Assembly: GCA_948474755.1 (NCBI GenBank) | Contig: CAOLHI010001430.1 | Span: forward strand, 186,001 to 250,000 | Length of the DNA stretch: 64,000 nt | From: Ctenosaura bakeri | Lineage: Eukaryota; Chordata; Lepidosauria; Squamata; Iguanidae | Direction: 5' to 3' | Shown here: piece by piece, positions 45,420 to 55,515 of the stretch | Layout of the letters: each line of letters starts with the position of its first letter | How positions within the stretch are numbered: the first letter of the stretch is position 1 | Notes under the pieces: generated by a model | What the model saw: the letters and a program-made list of their open reading frames with translations, nothing else | Told to the model about the DNA's origin: nothing | Databases searched by the model: none | Translations under genes and position numbers: made by a program

Positions 45420-45988
45420 TGAAAAAGGTGGGCTTTGCCTTCAAAGTGCCCTGGTAAAATCTATGTCAACCCCCTCTCTGCCAAGTTCTTATTGTCAACC
45501 TATCAAGAGAGAAGGTGCAATTCTATAGTGGTTATAGGTACTCCCTCAAGTTCTAACCCTACCTAGATATTGTGGACAGGCAGATTGAGTCTGGATGGGT
45601 TCAAGGAAGAAGCAATTAATTCTTGCTAAGGTTAGGTAGTAAAGTGAAACTGCTGGGAGCAGAGATAAAGAGCTGCTAGCTCCTCCCTCTAGCTCCAAAG
45701 AAAACAGACAAATGAACAAACAAACAAGCACAGCCCCAGAAGCCTGGAAAAGACACCCGGTCAAGATATCTTCTCAGACACAGCCCACCTTCTGCTCTCT
45801 CCTCAGGAAATGAGCTTGGAGGCTGCTGGGAGCAGAGATAAAGAGCTGCTAGCTCCTTCCCCTAGCTCGTCAGTGAATCAGCTAGGACTAACAGCTGCTA
45901 GCTCCTCCCCCTAGTTAGTCAGTTAGACCATGTGCTCAGGGGGATCGCACGGCCAGAGAAAACAGACAAATGAACAAACAAACAAACT
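45420..45988 (-). repeat. CR1-B 5' UTR with tandem units
   Basis: 'gctgctagctcctccc' units at about 45673, 45850 and 45898, the first two preceded by 'gggagcagagataaagagct' at about 45654 and 45830. Spacing ~170 bp against ~200 bp in copy A. Ends in a (CAAA)n-like run. Confidence 0.72.
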
Positions 45989-46691
45989 TCTACTTCTGAC
46001 TGCTCCTCTGTGCAAGTCTCGCCATCAAAGCATTGTCATGGGTTACCATGGCAAAGCTCCGCATGGCTCACAAGAGTTGGACAGAGTAGCAGTCAGAAAC
46101 AGAAGTAGATCATGAGTGCTGACCACTGGGCCCCTCTTCAGAATACTGGCAGCCAGGGGCCTGCAATGTGGGAATCGGGCTCACCAGGTACAAAGAGGGG
46201 GCAGAAAGAGCCACAGGGTAGGGGGAGCAGAAAGAGTTGCAGAGAGGGTCTGGGGGGCACAAAGAGGCACAAAGAGGGTCTAGGGGCTGAAAGAGGCACA
46301 GAGAGGGTCTCAACTGGGACCAAAAAGTTAAACAAAGCTAATGTAATAAACAGTGCTTGGTAATATTTTTTGATGATTAAAAAAACCCTTTGTAATATCT
46401 GCTTGCCATTATTTTTCCTAGACTTCTAGTTTCAGCGCTAGTTATTACTAAAACCAGTAACAATCGAATGCAGAGGCAATTACTTAATAACAATAAGAGT
46501 AGATACATTTATATAGTGTTACAGATACAACAGGCCCTTTGATAATGCTGATGCAGCCCAAGATGAAATTGAGTTTGACAATCCTATTCTAAAGATACCT
46601 TGCAGCTCCTGGTCTTTTCAATAATAGGATTCCATTATTAGTTTTCTGAGGGAAGAACTGATTGAATTAGGAACGGTTCTTTAGCTCAGTA

Positions 46692-47131
46692 CTGTTGGCC
46701 CTCCACCTTTGCTACGTTAGGACCACAAAAGTGGAAAAACTGCAAATATCAAAATGTGTTCCTGTGTCTGTGGGAAGGAGAATGAAGCATGGTGGGGAAA
46801 TGGGCACCCAGGTCAGGGAAAGGAGAAGGAGAGGGAGAGGGAGTGGGTCAGCATTGTAGCTCTATACTTCCTTTGTTACCCATCTCCTCCTTTGGGCAGG
46901 GATACCAAGAGAGAGTTTGTGGTCCTCAGAAACTGCACTGCAGCCATCCTTAGCTGGCCAGGCAATGGCTGGTGGGGAAGGAGGACCAGAGGTGATTTTT
47001 TAAAGGGCTCACTGGCCTGATCAGAAACTTTGAGAGCAAAGATTCCCCCAGAAAAGAAGTTGAGGTGGAGGAAGGGGTTGCAAATGATTAAATCCATGAA
47101 AGTGAAACCCAAAAATATGGAAGTCCAACTG
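46692..47131. mobile_element. Tigger/pogo-like non-autonomous DNA transposon
   Basis: Starts CTGTTGGCCCTCCACC and ends GGAAGTCCAACTG, with TA on each side (46690-46691 and 47132-47133). 440 bp, no transposase. Interior shared with 29268-29740. Confidence 0.8.
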
Positions 47132-47639
47132 TATTTTCTAAATTAAGTGGCAGTGGGTCTCCAAGATTTCAGAATATAACTCATTTGAGGGCTCTCTGCT
47201 GTTAAGAATTCTTCATGACCTGCATCTGGCTTTCCCAAAAGTACTTGACCGACCATTATGAGGCTCAGGCCAAACTGAACTGCTGTTAGTCAATGTGGGA
47301 CAACTGCTTCAAGCAGCAGATGTTAGGCAGCAGAAATGGCAAGCCCCCAACTGTTCCTCCCAAGCCTCTCTGTTCTTGAAGAACAGAAATGCTGTGTGTG
47401 CCATATGGTCTCTCCTACACCCCTAAACTGCCTTAATGCTCTCAGGAGCAGTCAAGAAACCTTATCTTGCTGCAAGGTTGAAGTAAGTTTCAATGGCCAG
47501 TCCATTCAGCTTCAGTACCTGAAACAGACAGAGGCAGCACCTTGCCCATTACCTCAGGAAGCAAAAGATCTTGGCCAGCAAGTGGGTCTTCATTCTGATC
47601 CAGCAATATTGCATTATAAAGGAAGGACATTCGACACTC
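47132..47639. other. No recognised gene
   Basis: Non-coding. A 176-codon frame starting at 47336 runs into the MITE at 47640-47866 and shows no domain. I do not call it a gene. Confidence 0.35.
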
Positions 47640-47981
47640 TACAACAGACTCAATTTGGTAGGGACAGTCCCTATTTTGTTGTCCCACTTTCAAAATCTCT
47701 GTTTCACTGTCCTCCCTCCAATTCCTCACTCTTTGCACTTGGCATACTTCAACAGCTACAAACTGAGTTCAAAGTGAAAGGGAGTTTGCACTCAATTCAG
47801 CAAGAGGTGATGAGGACATGGAGTCTTGCCCCTTCCCAGCAGGGTCAGGCAAAAGCAAACTGCTGAAGCTTCTCCTACCTTGTATGTTCCTCCTTATGAC
47901 TAACTTCTACCTTCTTAATCATACTCTGATATTGGTTGCCTCCTTTGTTTCAGTCTTCATCTGAGAAATGTCGGAAGGTAT
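47640..47981 (-). mobile_element. MITE, CATACCCTCCAAC family (reverse)
   Basis: 'caatttggtagggacagtcc' at the left, 'aaagcaaactgctgaagctt' inside, 'gagaaatgtcggaaggtatg' at the right end. Confidence 0.68.
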
Positions 47982-48924
47982 GACATTCTTGTGAATGTGG
48001 GACAGCCCTATTTCTATGATGAAGAACTTTGTCTGAGCACTAGACCGAGGACAAATCTTTGGGGGCCTACCCTGTCAGGCACATGCTAAGATTCACACCC
48101 AGCTGAGAGCTCCACTGCTGACTTCCCAAGGAGTCCTCTCCAACCCTTCTGTGCTTCTGTTCATCCTCCTTGTTTTTGCTTCCAATTTACCCAGCCTATA
48201 CAAATGTGCAAACAGTGACTGGCCATGCTGTCTTGAGGGGGAATGGAAATTGAAGATCACAAAAGTAATTTCCCAAGTTCTAAAGATCACATAGGAAGAT
48301 CTATCTTTGCATGCCCTGCTCAGTCTTAGTAGTGGTGCCAACTGGGCCCAAAATTAGTGGGTAAGTGAATGGATTAGGACAGCCATTTACAAATTGTCCA
48401 GTCAGAGAAACATCATTGCCAAGAACCTTCAAAATGTATCCACATAAACACTGTGTGTGTGCACATGCGCGCGCACACACGGGGGGGTAATTAAAAAGTG
48501 AACCAATAGCATTTCTCCCAAGTTTGTCTTGGATCCAAAAAGGATGCAGTTAATCACTGGAGAGATACATTTATTGAAGCAATTAACAGAACTTAAAAAT
48601 ACATATGAAGAGCAAAATGTTTCAGCTTCCACTTTCTTCAGTTTCCAAAGATGAAAGTTGACTGCATATTAAGCGGAAGTATGAGATGTGGGCAGAGGTG
48701 ACAAGTGACCACATGGAATGCGGTCTCCACTGAGGGGTTAGTGAGCTCAAGAGACACATCCCTCCCCTGCAGCTCTGCAGAGCTGGGTACTGCCTTGACA
48801 AGAATTATGCATTATCTGTTGTAGCTGGTTTCTTTGCCATTCGGGCTGTACTTGTTTACTTTGCAACAGTCTGTCCTATGGGGCAATTTAAAAGTCACAA
48901 GCTTGTTTTGTTCTTTTCCTCAGA
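47982..48924. other. No recognised gene
   Basis: Non-coding. An alternating purine-pyrimidine run (GTGTGTG...GCGCGCACACAC) lies at 48451-48481. Confidence 0.35.
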
Positions 48925-49440
48925 GATGTACTAGAATTGGAAGTAAACTGAGGACAAAGAAGGAAGCTAGTGGAAGGGGAGAGAAACTGGGACATTTTAA
49001 AAGCAGCTAAAGAAGAAGAAGAATGGCAGAGGATTAATAGGAATCGTCCCTGCCAAACTGGGACAGTTGGAGGATATCCACATGGGGGCAGGTTGCTGGT
49101 CCCTCATTTCAGATAGCAATGAGCTTAGGAAGATGAGCAAGCAGGCAGCAATGGCAAAGAAAATCAGGAATACATGTTTTCTAGTGGTGGGCCCTTTGTA
49201 GGGTAGCATCAGATAAAAACAGTCTGCTGTATGAAGAATCATTTAGTCCCAGTGCCATACCCTCCAACATTTCACAGATGAAAACCAGAGACACATTCAG
49301 TGTGGCCAAGCAATATCAGAACATGGTCAAGATTGCAAACTTTATTAATAAGGAAGAACACACAAGGTGGAAGAGGCTGCTGCAGTTTGCTTTTTCCTGA
49401 GCCTACTTACTGGAAAGTGTAAGGATCCACCATATTCTGA
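48925..49440 (+). mobile_element. Two halves of the CATACCCTCCAAC MITE family, out of order
   Basis: 48925-49075 is a right half ('gggacattttaaaagcagct' ... 'gggacagttggaggatat'), while 49257-49440 is a left half starting CATACCCTCCAACATTTC. Between them is unrelated sequence. The order right-then-left suggests two separate truncated copies. Confidence 0.62.
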
Positions 49441-49490
49441 TCTGTAACTAAAATAAATCTATTCATTCATTAAACATTCAACACTCCCCC

Positions 49491-49793
49491 CATCAGATAG
49501 CCCTCCATGTTTTAGTTATTGGATATCAGTAGGCGTTAGGTAGCAGCATGCTTGTAACAAGAACCAGAGACCGTTAGATAAACAAAGCTAGGAATGTAGT
49601 GATAAGCGCTGTCAGGCTAAACCAGAACTCCAAGATCTCTTGCGGGCAGGATGAGAAACTCTTTGCCTTTAATGTTTTGAATTTTGCTATTTGCCTCCAG
49701 TTCGCTCAGTGAAGTCCTGAACTATGTATCACATTCCTAATAAATAGTGTATTTGCACTGTTATATTTGTGTGTGTGAAATTGGCTCCTGACA
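49491..49793 (+). mobile_element. Gypsy 5' LTR (303 bp)
   Basis: Starts CATCAGATAGCCCTCC (ancestral TGTCAG) and ends GGCTCCTGACA. TGTCAG/CTGACA are short inverted ends. AATAAA occurs at 49741. Compare 55427-55515 (same strand) and 55516-55821 (reverse). Confidence 0.88.
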
Positions 49794-49827
49794 GAGTGAG
49801 CGAACACTTGCACAAAGTATTAACAAC

Positions 49828-50960
49828 ATGTATCAAGTAAGTGAAGAAGATCCTGAAGAAAAGGGAGCATCTGGTGGAGTTGTCGAAGCTCCTGGCGAGG
49901 GAATCGCCAAAAGAGACAAGACAGTCCCCAGCTGGGCCCCTGATACTAAACCCAAGACACAACCTTCAACTCCTCCATCCACTCCAACCAGAGGCCAAAC
50001 CTGGGCCTGGGGAGAGAGACCAGAAACTGCTCAGTGCCAATGTCATCGGGCTACAAGATGGGACACATCTATTGTCGAGACCAGCTTAACAGAACAACTT
50101 CTAGCCTGAGAAGAGGAAGTGGAGAAGCAGAGAGAAGACATTTCCAAACTGAGAGCTCAGCTGCACGAATGGAGACTCCTGGTACCTCAGGTTGGGCAAG
50201 CACCACCCCAGGTTCCAGCAGCAGCACCTGCTCCGGCAGCTGCGGCACTTGCACCTCCCAGGATACCGGCACCACAAGTGGAGCCCTGGCCTTTCCATGA
50301 GTTGAAGACAATGGCAATGGAGCCACCCTGACATAATATCTCAACATGGCCTCTAATTATATGATCGACTACGGAAACAGTTTCCCTGATGATGCCACCA
50401 GAGTCAGATATCTGAGCCAGCACCTCAAAGGAGAAGCAGCAGAGTGGGTCACCAGCCTGTTTGACTCACAAGCTGAAGAAACAGCTGACCTGCAGCTGTT
50501 CATGCATCAACTTAGAGAAAGGTTCGAGGATCCTTTCTTTCAAGAACAAGCTAGATACCAACTGAGAAAACTGTGCCAAGGAAAAAGCACCATCAGTGAA
50601 TACACCTGAGAATTCAGAAAGCTAGCCACTAAGGTTCCAGAATGGAAAGATGACATTCTCAAGCAATTTTTCTGAGACAGATTAAACCCCACCATCTTAG
50701 ATTGCTGCCTGACCCAAGGGGACCCTGCCAATTCCTGGGATGGATGAAACTAGCTGGAGAAGTGGAAAGCATCAGGGAGAGTGTCCAGCTTGCCCAGCAA
50801 AGGCAAGCGCAAGAAAGCGGTCACCGAACCCTGGGACCCTGAAAAACCACTTTCCTGAGCAGCAAAGAAAAGAAAAAATGACTCAAAGAAGGCACCTGTT
50901 TCCAATGTGGAAAAAAAGGGAACATCACCAGCGAATGCCAGGGATCGAAGAAACCCAATG
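49828..50960 (+). pseudogene. Gypsy gag, frameshifted
   Basis: Reads in three pieces. 49828-50109 is a charged N-terminus. 50119-50331 is a coiled-coil/Pro-Ala segment. 50346-50730 is the capsid-like domain, with DDATRVRYLSQHLKGEAAEW and FEDPFFQEQARYQL. A TGA near 50607 interrupts the capsid where an Arg codon is expected. A CCHC zinc knuckle lies at about 50908-50945 (CFQCGKKG-N-ITSEC), in which Asn replaces the His ligand. Confidence 0.82.
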
Positions 50961-51205
50961 AAGAAAAGTCGGGGGCACCCCTACCACCCGACCTGTATCC
51001 CGCAAAGCTGACACTCCAAAGCCGACAACCAAACGTCCTGCCAGCGGAACCGCTGCTGGAACTTGCAATAGTGAGGACAGCCCACTGACCACGTCTGAAT
51101 TGGACAGCGATGATTGGGACCTTGACCAGTCCGTGAATGTAAGTACAACCAAAACTCATCATTTATGTTACAGTGACCTTACAAGAAAATGATGGGAAAT
51201 TATGA

Positions 51206-51403
51206 ATGTACAGGGCCTTAGTTGACTCAGGCTGCACAACTAGTTTACTGAATCCTGCTGTGGCAAAAGAACTTGCAGTAAATTTTGAACCCCTAAAAAA
51301 TGCTGTCAAGTTAGCTCAAATGGACGGCTCACCTATGGCAGGAGGCCCTATACAGAAAAGGACCAAAGCTATCCCTGTTCAAGTGGGAAACTCTCAGGGG
51401 TAA
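51206..51403 (+). pseudogene. Gypsy aspartic protease segment
   Basis: ALVDSGCTTSLLNP contains the D-S-G active-site triad of retroelement aspartic proteases near 51218-51230, followed by a VKLAQMDGSPMAGGPI segment. The frame ends at a TAA at 51402. The protease joins RT in another frame. Confidence 0.8.
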
Positions 51404-51589
51404 TTGCGTTTCCTAGTGCCCACTAAAATCAAGTTTTCAAATAGTCCTTGGGTACAACTGGCTAAAAAAACACAATCCCCAAGTTAACTGGACACAAGGC
51501 TTACTCAAGCATAACCATGATGTAAATCTAGTGCCCATACAAACCCCCCCTGACTCAGCGCTCACTTTGAGTACTGAGGAGCTACAAAA

Positions 51590-53423
51590 AAATCCCATTA
51601 GAGTACCGAGATCTGCAGAAAGCTTTTGAAGACCACAAAGCGGACAAACTGCCCCCACAAAGAGACTTTGATTGCAAACTCAGATTAATAGATGGAGTTA
51701 AAATTCCCAAACCCAAGATATACCCAATGAACAACCAAGAACTAAAGGATCTAAAAAGATTCCTGAACAAAAACTTATAATGTGGATTTATTAAACCCTC
51801 ATCTGCTCCTACCACCAGTCCAATATTTTTCTACAGTAAAAAGGATGGAGGAGAACCGAGGCTTATAGTGAACTATAATTTAATCAATCAGGCAGTATTG
51901 TGTTACTACAGTCATCTGGCACAAGCCCGAGATCTACAATTTCATATTGGTTATGGTTAATATTTCCATGTGGACTCCATAAGATTACTCCACATGTCTG
52001 AGCGGGTCACGGAGAGCCTGTGTAGGCAGGCACGGCTGTATGGCCTTAATTATGTAAGCTAGGTCTAGGCCAGTAAACAACAATCTGTCGCACAGCCGGT
52101 AGTGCCTCCAGACACAGCCGACCATTAGGCCAATGCAAGGGCTCTCAGCCCCAAACTGCTTGCTCTACGGGATTAGCGCGTCTGTCTATACAATTGCTAA
52201 GCACTCCTCATCTGCATACTGCTCTAACAATTGGCAGTGCTGGCCAAATCTCCTCAATTACCTTTCGGAGGCTTTGTCTCCACTCAAATCCCTATTGTTC
52301 TCCTTGGGAGAGGGCTAGCCTCCAGGTACAATCTTCCCTATAAAAACCCCAAGTTTGAGCTTCTTGTCAGAACGCTTGTACCTTGCATCCCAAACTGCTG
52401 CCGCTCTGTTTGGTGAGCCTCCCATCAGCCTCCATGTGCTGGGAAACCATGAACCCAAGCTTCGAACTCTATTTCTCTTCCCTCGGACTGCAGGATCAGG
52501 TGGAGTATCATCCCAGAAATCCACTTAAAACCCCTATCAATTTTCCTCACCTTCTACTTCTATAGTTCTTGTATGAGTGCGTGAGTGCGTGTGTCTGTGT
52601 GTGCCGAATTGTGGACATTACAATAAAATCTTTTAAATTGAACAACCGTGCCTAGTTCTTGTCGCGGCCCGACCCCGTAAACATAGGGTTAAAGATCTCG
52701 CTACGTTGACCTGCCTCTTGTAGTGCTAGCTTGTGCTCTTTGCTAATCCCCAATCTTTGTAATATTTGGAACGCATTTAGGTGTCCCTCCCGGGAACCCC
52801 AGAAATCAGGGTAACAATTGCCTAATATTTATCTGATTCCTTTAACAAAGGGTAACCTAAATCAATTGATTAAAGGAAAATTCTTTACCAAATTAGACCT
52901 CAAGGAGGCTTTCCACAGAACATGAATGGACCCCGAAAGTGAGTGGTTGACTACTTTCTCAACCTCCCTGGGAAACTACCAATGGACTTTTCTCCCTTTT
53001 GGATTACAAGCTGGTCCCGCAGCCTTCCAAACATTTCTCAATTCTGTATTACAAGATCTCCTCTACGAAGGTGTTGTTGTTTACCTAGATGACATTTTGA
53101 TCTACTCGGAAACCCCTGAACAACACTCTGGACTCGTACGTACTGTGCTGCAAATACTCATAGACAATGAACTTATTGTTAAACTCTCAAAATGCGAATT
53201 TCACGCTCAAACTTTTGACTACTTAGGGTATTGTATTTGCAAGAATATCTTAAACATGGACCCCACCAAAACTGACACCATCTTAAACTGGCCTACCCCC
53301 AAAACTATAAAGCAACTCCAGCAATTACTTGGCTTTGCAAACTTCTATTGTAACTTCATAGAAGGATTTGCTCTCCCTCTTACTGACCTCTTGAAGAAAA
53401 CAACTGACAACAAAACTAACTGA
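51590..53423 (+). pseudogene. Gypsy reverse transcriptase, split by a solo LTR
   Basis: The N-terminal half ends at 51900 (KPKIYPMN ... FYSKKDGGEPRLIVNYNLIN), with a TAA at 51778 inside it. The LTR at 51901-52816 follows, and coding resumes in the same frame at 52821 with FFTKLDLKEAFH. A TGA at 52923 interrupts, then LPFGLQAGPAAFQTFLN and the catalytic YLDD (53082-53093, YLDDILIYSETPEQH), GYCICKN and LLGFANFYCNFI follow. Catalytic Asp residues are retained. Confidence 0.9.
51901..52816 (+). mobile_element. Solo LTR, 916 bp, inserted in the gypsy RT
   Basis: Starts TGTTACTACAG and ends CAGGGTAACA, TG...CA. ATTG is duplicated (51897-51900 and 52817-52820), and removal rejoins the gypsy RT frame. 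TATAAAA at 52339-52345 and AATAAA at 52622-52627 give a plausible U3-R-U5 layout on the plus strand. The last ~100 bp match the style of the LTR at 43616-44485 ('cctcccgggaacccc'). It is the younger insertion relative to the gypsy. Confidence 0.9.
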
Positions 53424-53456
53424 TGCAACCGCATTGTCTGGACTGAAAAATGCCAA

Positions 53457-53890
53457 ATGGCATTCGACACCCTCAAACAAAAATTTACTTCTGAACTACT
53501 TCTCTTATTCCCTGATACTGCCAAAGAATTTATAATTCAAACCGATGCTTCTGACTTCGCCATGGGAGCTGTTCTTCTTCAACATGACACAGACACCTAT
53601 AACCATGTGCCTTTATCTCCAAAAAATTCTCTGCCACACAACACAACTGGCTGATTTGGGAAAAGGAAGCCATGGCCATCCATTTTGCACTCACCTCATG
53701 GCAACACCTCCTTGAAGTTTCTAAACTTCCATGTCACGTCTGGACTGACCACTGCAGTCTTGAAACACTAAAAACCTCCGAAAAACTAACCCCTAAACAA
53801 GCACACTGGGCTGAATTTTTCCAGCAATTTAGATTCAAAATTGTTTTCAAACCTGGAAAAAGTAACACTTTGGCAGATCCTCTCTCAAGA
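53457..53890 (+). pseudogene. Gypsy RNase H domain
   Basis: [18 protein letters not shown] (catalytic Asp near 53540), then after a stop/frame change at 53654 the frame from 53672 has MAIHFALTSWQHLL, VWTDHCSLETL and KPGKSNTLADPLSRLP, the usual RNase H end. The catalytic Glu and last Asp lie in WEKEAMA (bridging the break) and NTLADPL. Confidence 0.87.
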
Positions 53891-55241
53891 CTACCCTGCC
53901 ACAAACCTCTCTCCTTTTCTTCTCCAACCACAGAAAAACCTCTATTCCTCCCAAACAATTTTGGATTACAAGTCACTACCCCCGCACAGCAGAGAGTCCG
54001 AGAATCAGCCTCAACACTACTTGATTCTGCCTGCCAGCATTCTCTGAAGTCTGCCTACCAGACAAACACTTGGCTACAACCATACAAAGACTCAGTCACC
54101 TGGGTTAAAGATTTGGCTTTCATCGGAACTAAAGTCTATGTGCCAACAGCTTGCCTCATCGAAATTTTGAAGAGATACCATGATTCCAAACCTGCTGGAC
54201 ACTTTGGCTTTCTTAAAACTCTACATTCCATCAGAAAACTTTTCCACTGGCCAGGCCTTACAAAACAAGTCCAAGAATATATTAAAAACCGCACCATTTG
54301 CAACACCTGCAAATCCTCTTCTTCTAAGCCACATGGACTTCTCCAACCACTTCCTGCTCCTTCCTCACCTTGGGACATTATTTCATGGGACTTCATTGTT
54401 GGTCTGCCCAACTCCCATGGCTTCCATACCATTTGGGTTGTCACCAATCATTTCTCCAAGCAGTCTCACTTTATTTCACCAAAGAAAGTGCCAACCGCTG
54501 AAAAGCTAGCTGACCCCTTCATCAATAACATCTGGAAACTCCATGGATTGCCTTCCACAATCATTTCTGACAGAAAACCCATATTCACTTCCAAGTTCTG
54601 GACTTCACTCCTTAAATCTCTTGGCATCTCTCAAAAACTCAGCAGCTCATATCATCCCCAAACTCATGGACAAACCAAACGCACAAATCAAACCCTGGAA
54701 CTATACTTACACTGCTTCGTCAATTCCAACCAAAACAACTGGACACTCCTTCTCCCTTTTGCCAAATTTGCTTACAATTCTGCTCTACACTCCTCCACTG
54801 GCAAAACTCCATTTGAAGTTGTCTTCGGCATCAACCCAAAGCCCTTTCCTGCACTCCCCACCACCCTCTCTACAACACAACCTATCTCTCTCACCTCTTG
54901 GATTACAAAAATCTCTTCTACTTGGGCTTCTGTGCGTTCCGCTCTTGAGGCTTCGAAAGCTTCTCACAAACTATTTGCAGACCGAAAACGACACCCCAAT
55001 CCTACATACAAGCCTGGAGATCTTGTCTACCTCTACTCCAAGAACATTGCCACTAATGGCCCCTCCAAAAAAACTCTCCCCCAAATACCTTGGTCCTTTC
55101 CCACTCAAATGTGCCATTAATGATGTCACCTTTGAACTTTCTTTGCCTGACACTTACAAACTTGTTCACCCTGTTTTTCATTCCAGCTTACCAAAACCAG
55201 CTCCTTTGAATTCTTCTTCAGAGATTAACTCACCTACTTGA
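53891..55241 (+). pseudogene. Gypsy integrase, catalytic Glu replaced by Lys
   Basis: HHCC region: AGHFGFLKTLH ... ICNTCK (about 54195-54315). Core: SWDFIVGLP (first Asp codon 54389-54391), TIISDRKPIF (second Asp 54569-54571), and HPQTHGQTKRTNQTLE, where the codon 35 residues after the second Asp (54677-54679) is AAA, Lys, where Glu is expected. After about 55070 the frame shifts and continues as KYLGPFPLKCA and LPDTYKLVHPVFHSSLPKP, ending at the TGA at 55239. No chromodomain is visible. Confidence 0.9.
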
Positions 55242-55426
55242 CCTTCTGTTCCTGCATCACGAGTTTCAACACTCCATGTTTAACTACTGCATTTTGCATT
55301 TTCATTTTGACTGTTGTCTCCCTTCTTCCCCTTTCCTTTCCACTCCCCACGACTTTTCCCTTTCCCTATTCATCACTGCTGCGCTATATGTTCATTCTAT
55401 TTTTTATTTTTTTGGGACAGGAAGGG

Positions 55427-55515
55427 TGTCGGGTAGCCCTCCATATTTTTGTTATGGGACATGTAGTAGGAGTTAGGTAGCAGCTTGCTTGTAACAAGGT
55501 ATGAGAACCAGAGAC
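55427..55515 (+). mobile_element. Gypsy 3' LTR, first 89 bp
   Basis: TGTCGGGTAGCCCTCCATAT ... GAACCAGAGAC matches the 5' LTR start, then stops where the inverted LTR begins. Confidence 0.85.

Larger units (their letters stand above)
40480..45988 (-). mobile_element. CR1 LINE copy B, full length, inserted in the hAT element
   Basis: The 3' tail starts at 40480 (AGAATCAGAGAATCATAAG) and the 5' UTR ends at about 45988. TCTACTT occurs on both sides (40473-40479 and 45989-45995), a 7-bp target duplication, and joining the flanks restores the arm of the host hAT element. Length is about 4.63 kb after removing the 870-bp LTR and its 4-bp duplication, matching copy A. All CR1 domains are represented: repeated 5' UTR, ORF1, endonuclease and RT. 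Confidence 0.93.
40297..46586. mobile_element. Foldback hAT-type element, split by CR1 copy B
   Basis: The left end CACATGTGTCAAACACAAGG and right end GAAATTGAGTTTGACAATCC are inverted hAT-style termini. TTCTAGAG (40289-40296) and TTCTAAAG (46587-46594) are an 8-bp target duplication with one mismatch. Inside, 'cagaagtagatcatgagtgc' with 'gggcccctcttcagaatact' (46095-46145) is the reverse complement of 'ggtattctgaagaggggccc' with 'gtactcataatctactt' (40436-40479), so the element has long internal inverted arms. A G/A-rich minisatellite lies at 46185-46310. Without its passengers the element would be about 780 bp. No transposase is seen. Confidence 0.82.
49491..55515 (+). mobile_element. Ty3/gypsy-type LTR retrotransposon, decayed
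   Basis: Order is 5' LTR, gag, protease, RT, RNase H, integrase, purine-rich tract and truncated 3' LTR, the order pol domains take in Ty3/gypsy elements. Multiple stops, frameshifts, an LTR inserted in RT and a mutated integrase make it inactive. The polypurine tract 'gggacaggaaggg' directly precedes the 3' LTR start at 55427. The capsid part is of the retrotransposon-gag type related to the family from which the mammalian RTL/PEG10 genes were domesticated, but this copy shows no sign of domestication. Confidence 0.92.

Noticed and set aside
47336..47866. 176-codon open frame on the plus strand
   Set aside because: Its 3' part is the CATACCCTCCAAC-type MITE in reverse, and the 5' part has no conserved motif or splice context.
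54543..55241. 232-codon frame overlapping the integrase
   Set aside because: For most of its length it is the +1 shadow of the integrase frame; only the last ~55 codons are the real continuation after a frameshift near 55070.
49491..55515. Possible domesticated gag-type gene (RTL/PEG10-like)
   Set aside because: LTRs, polypurine tract, full pol order, stops and an inserted LTR show an ordinary decayed gypsy copy. Gag itself is frameshifted and lost the His of its zinc knuckle.
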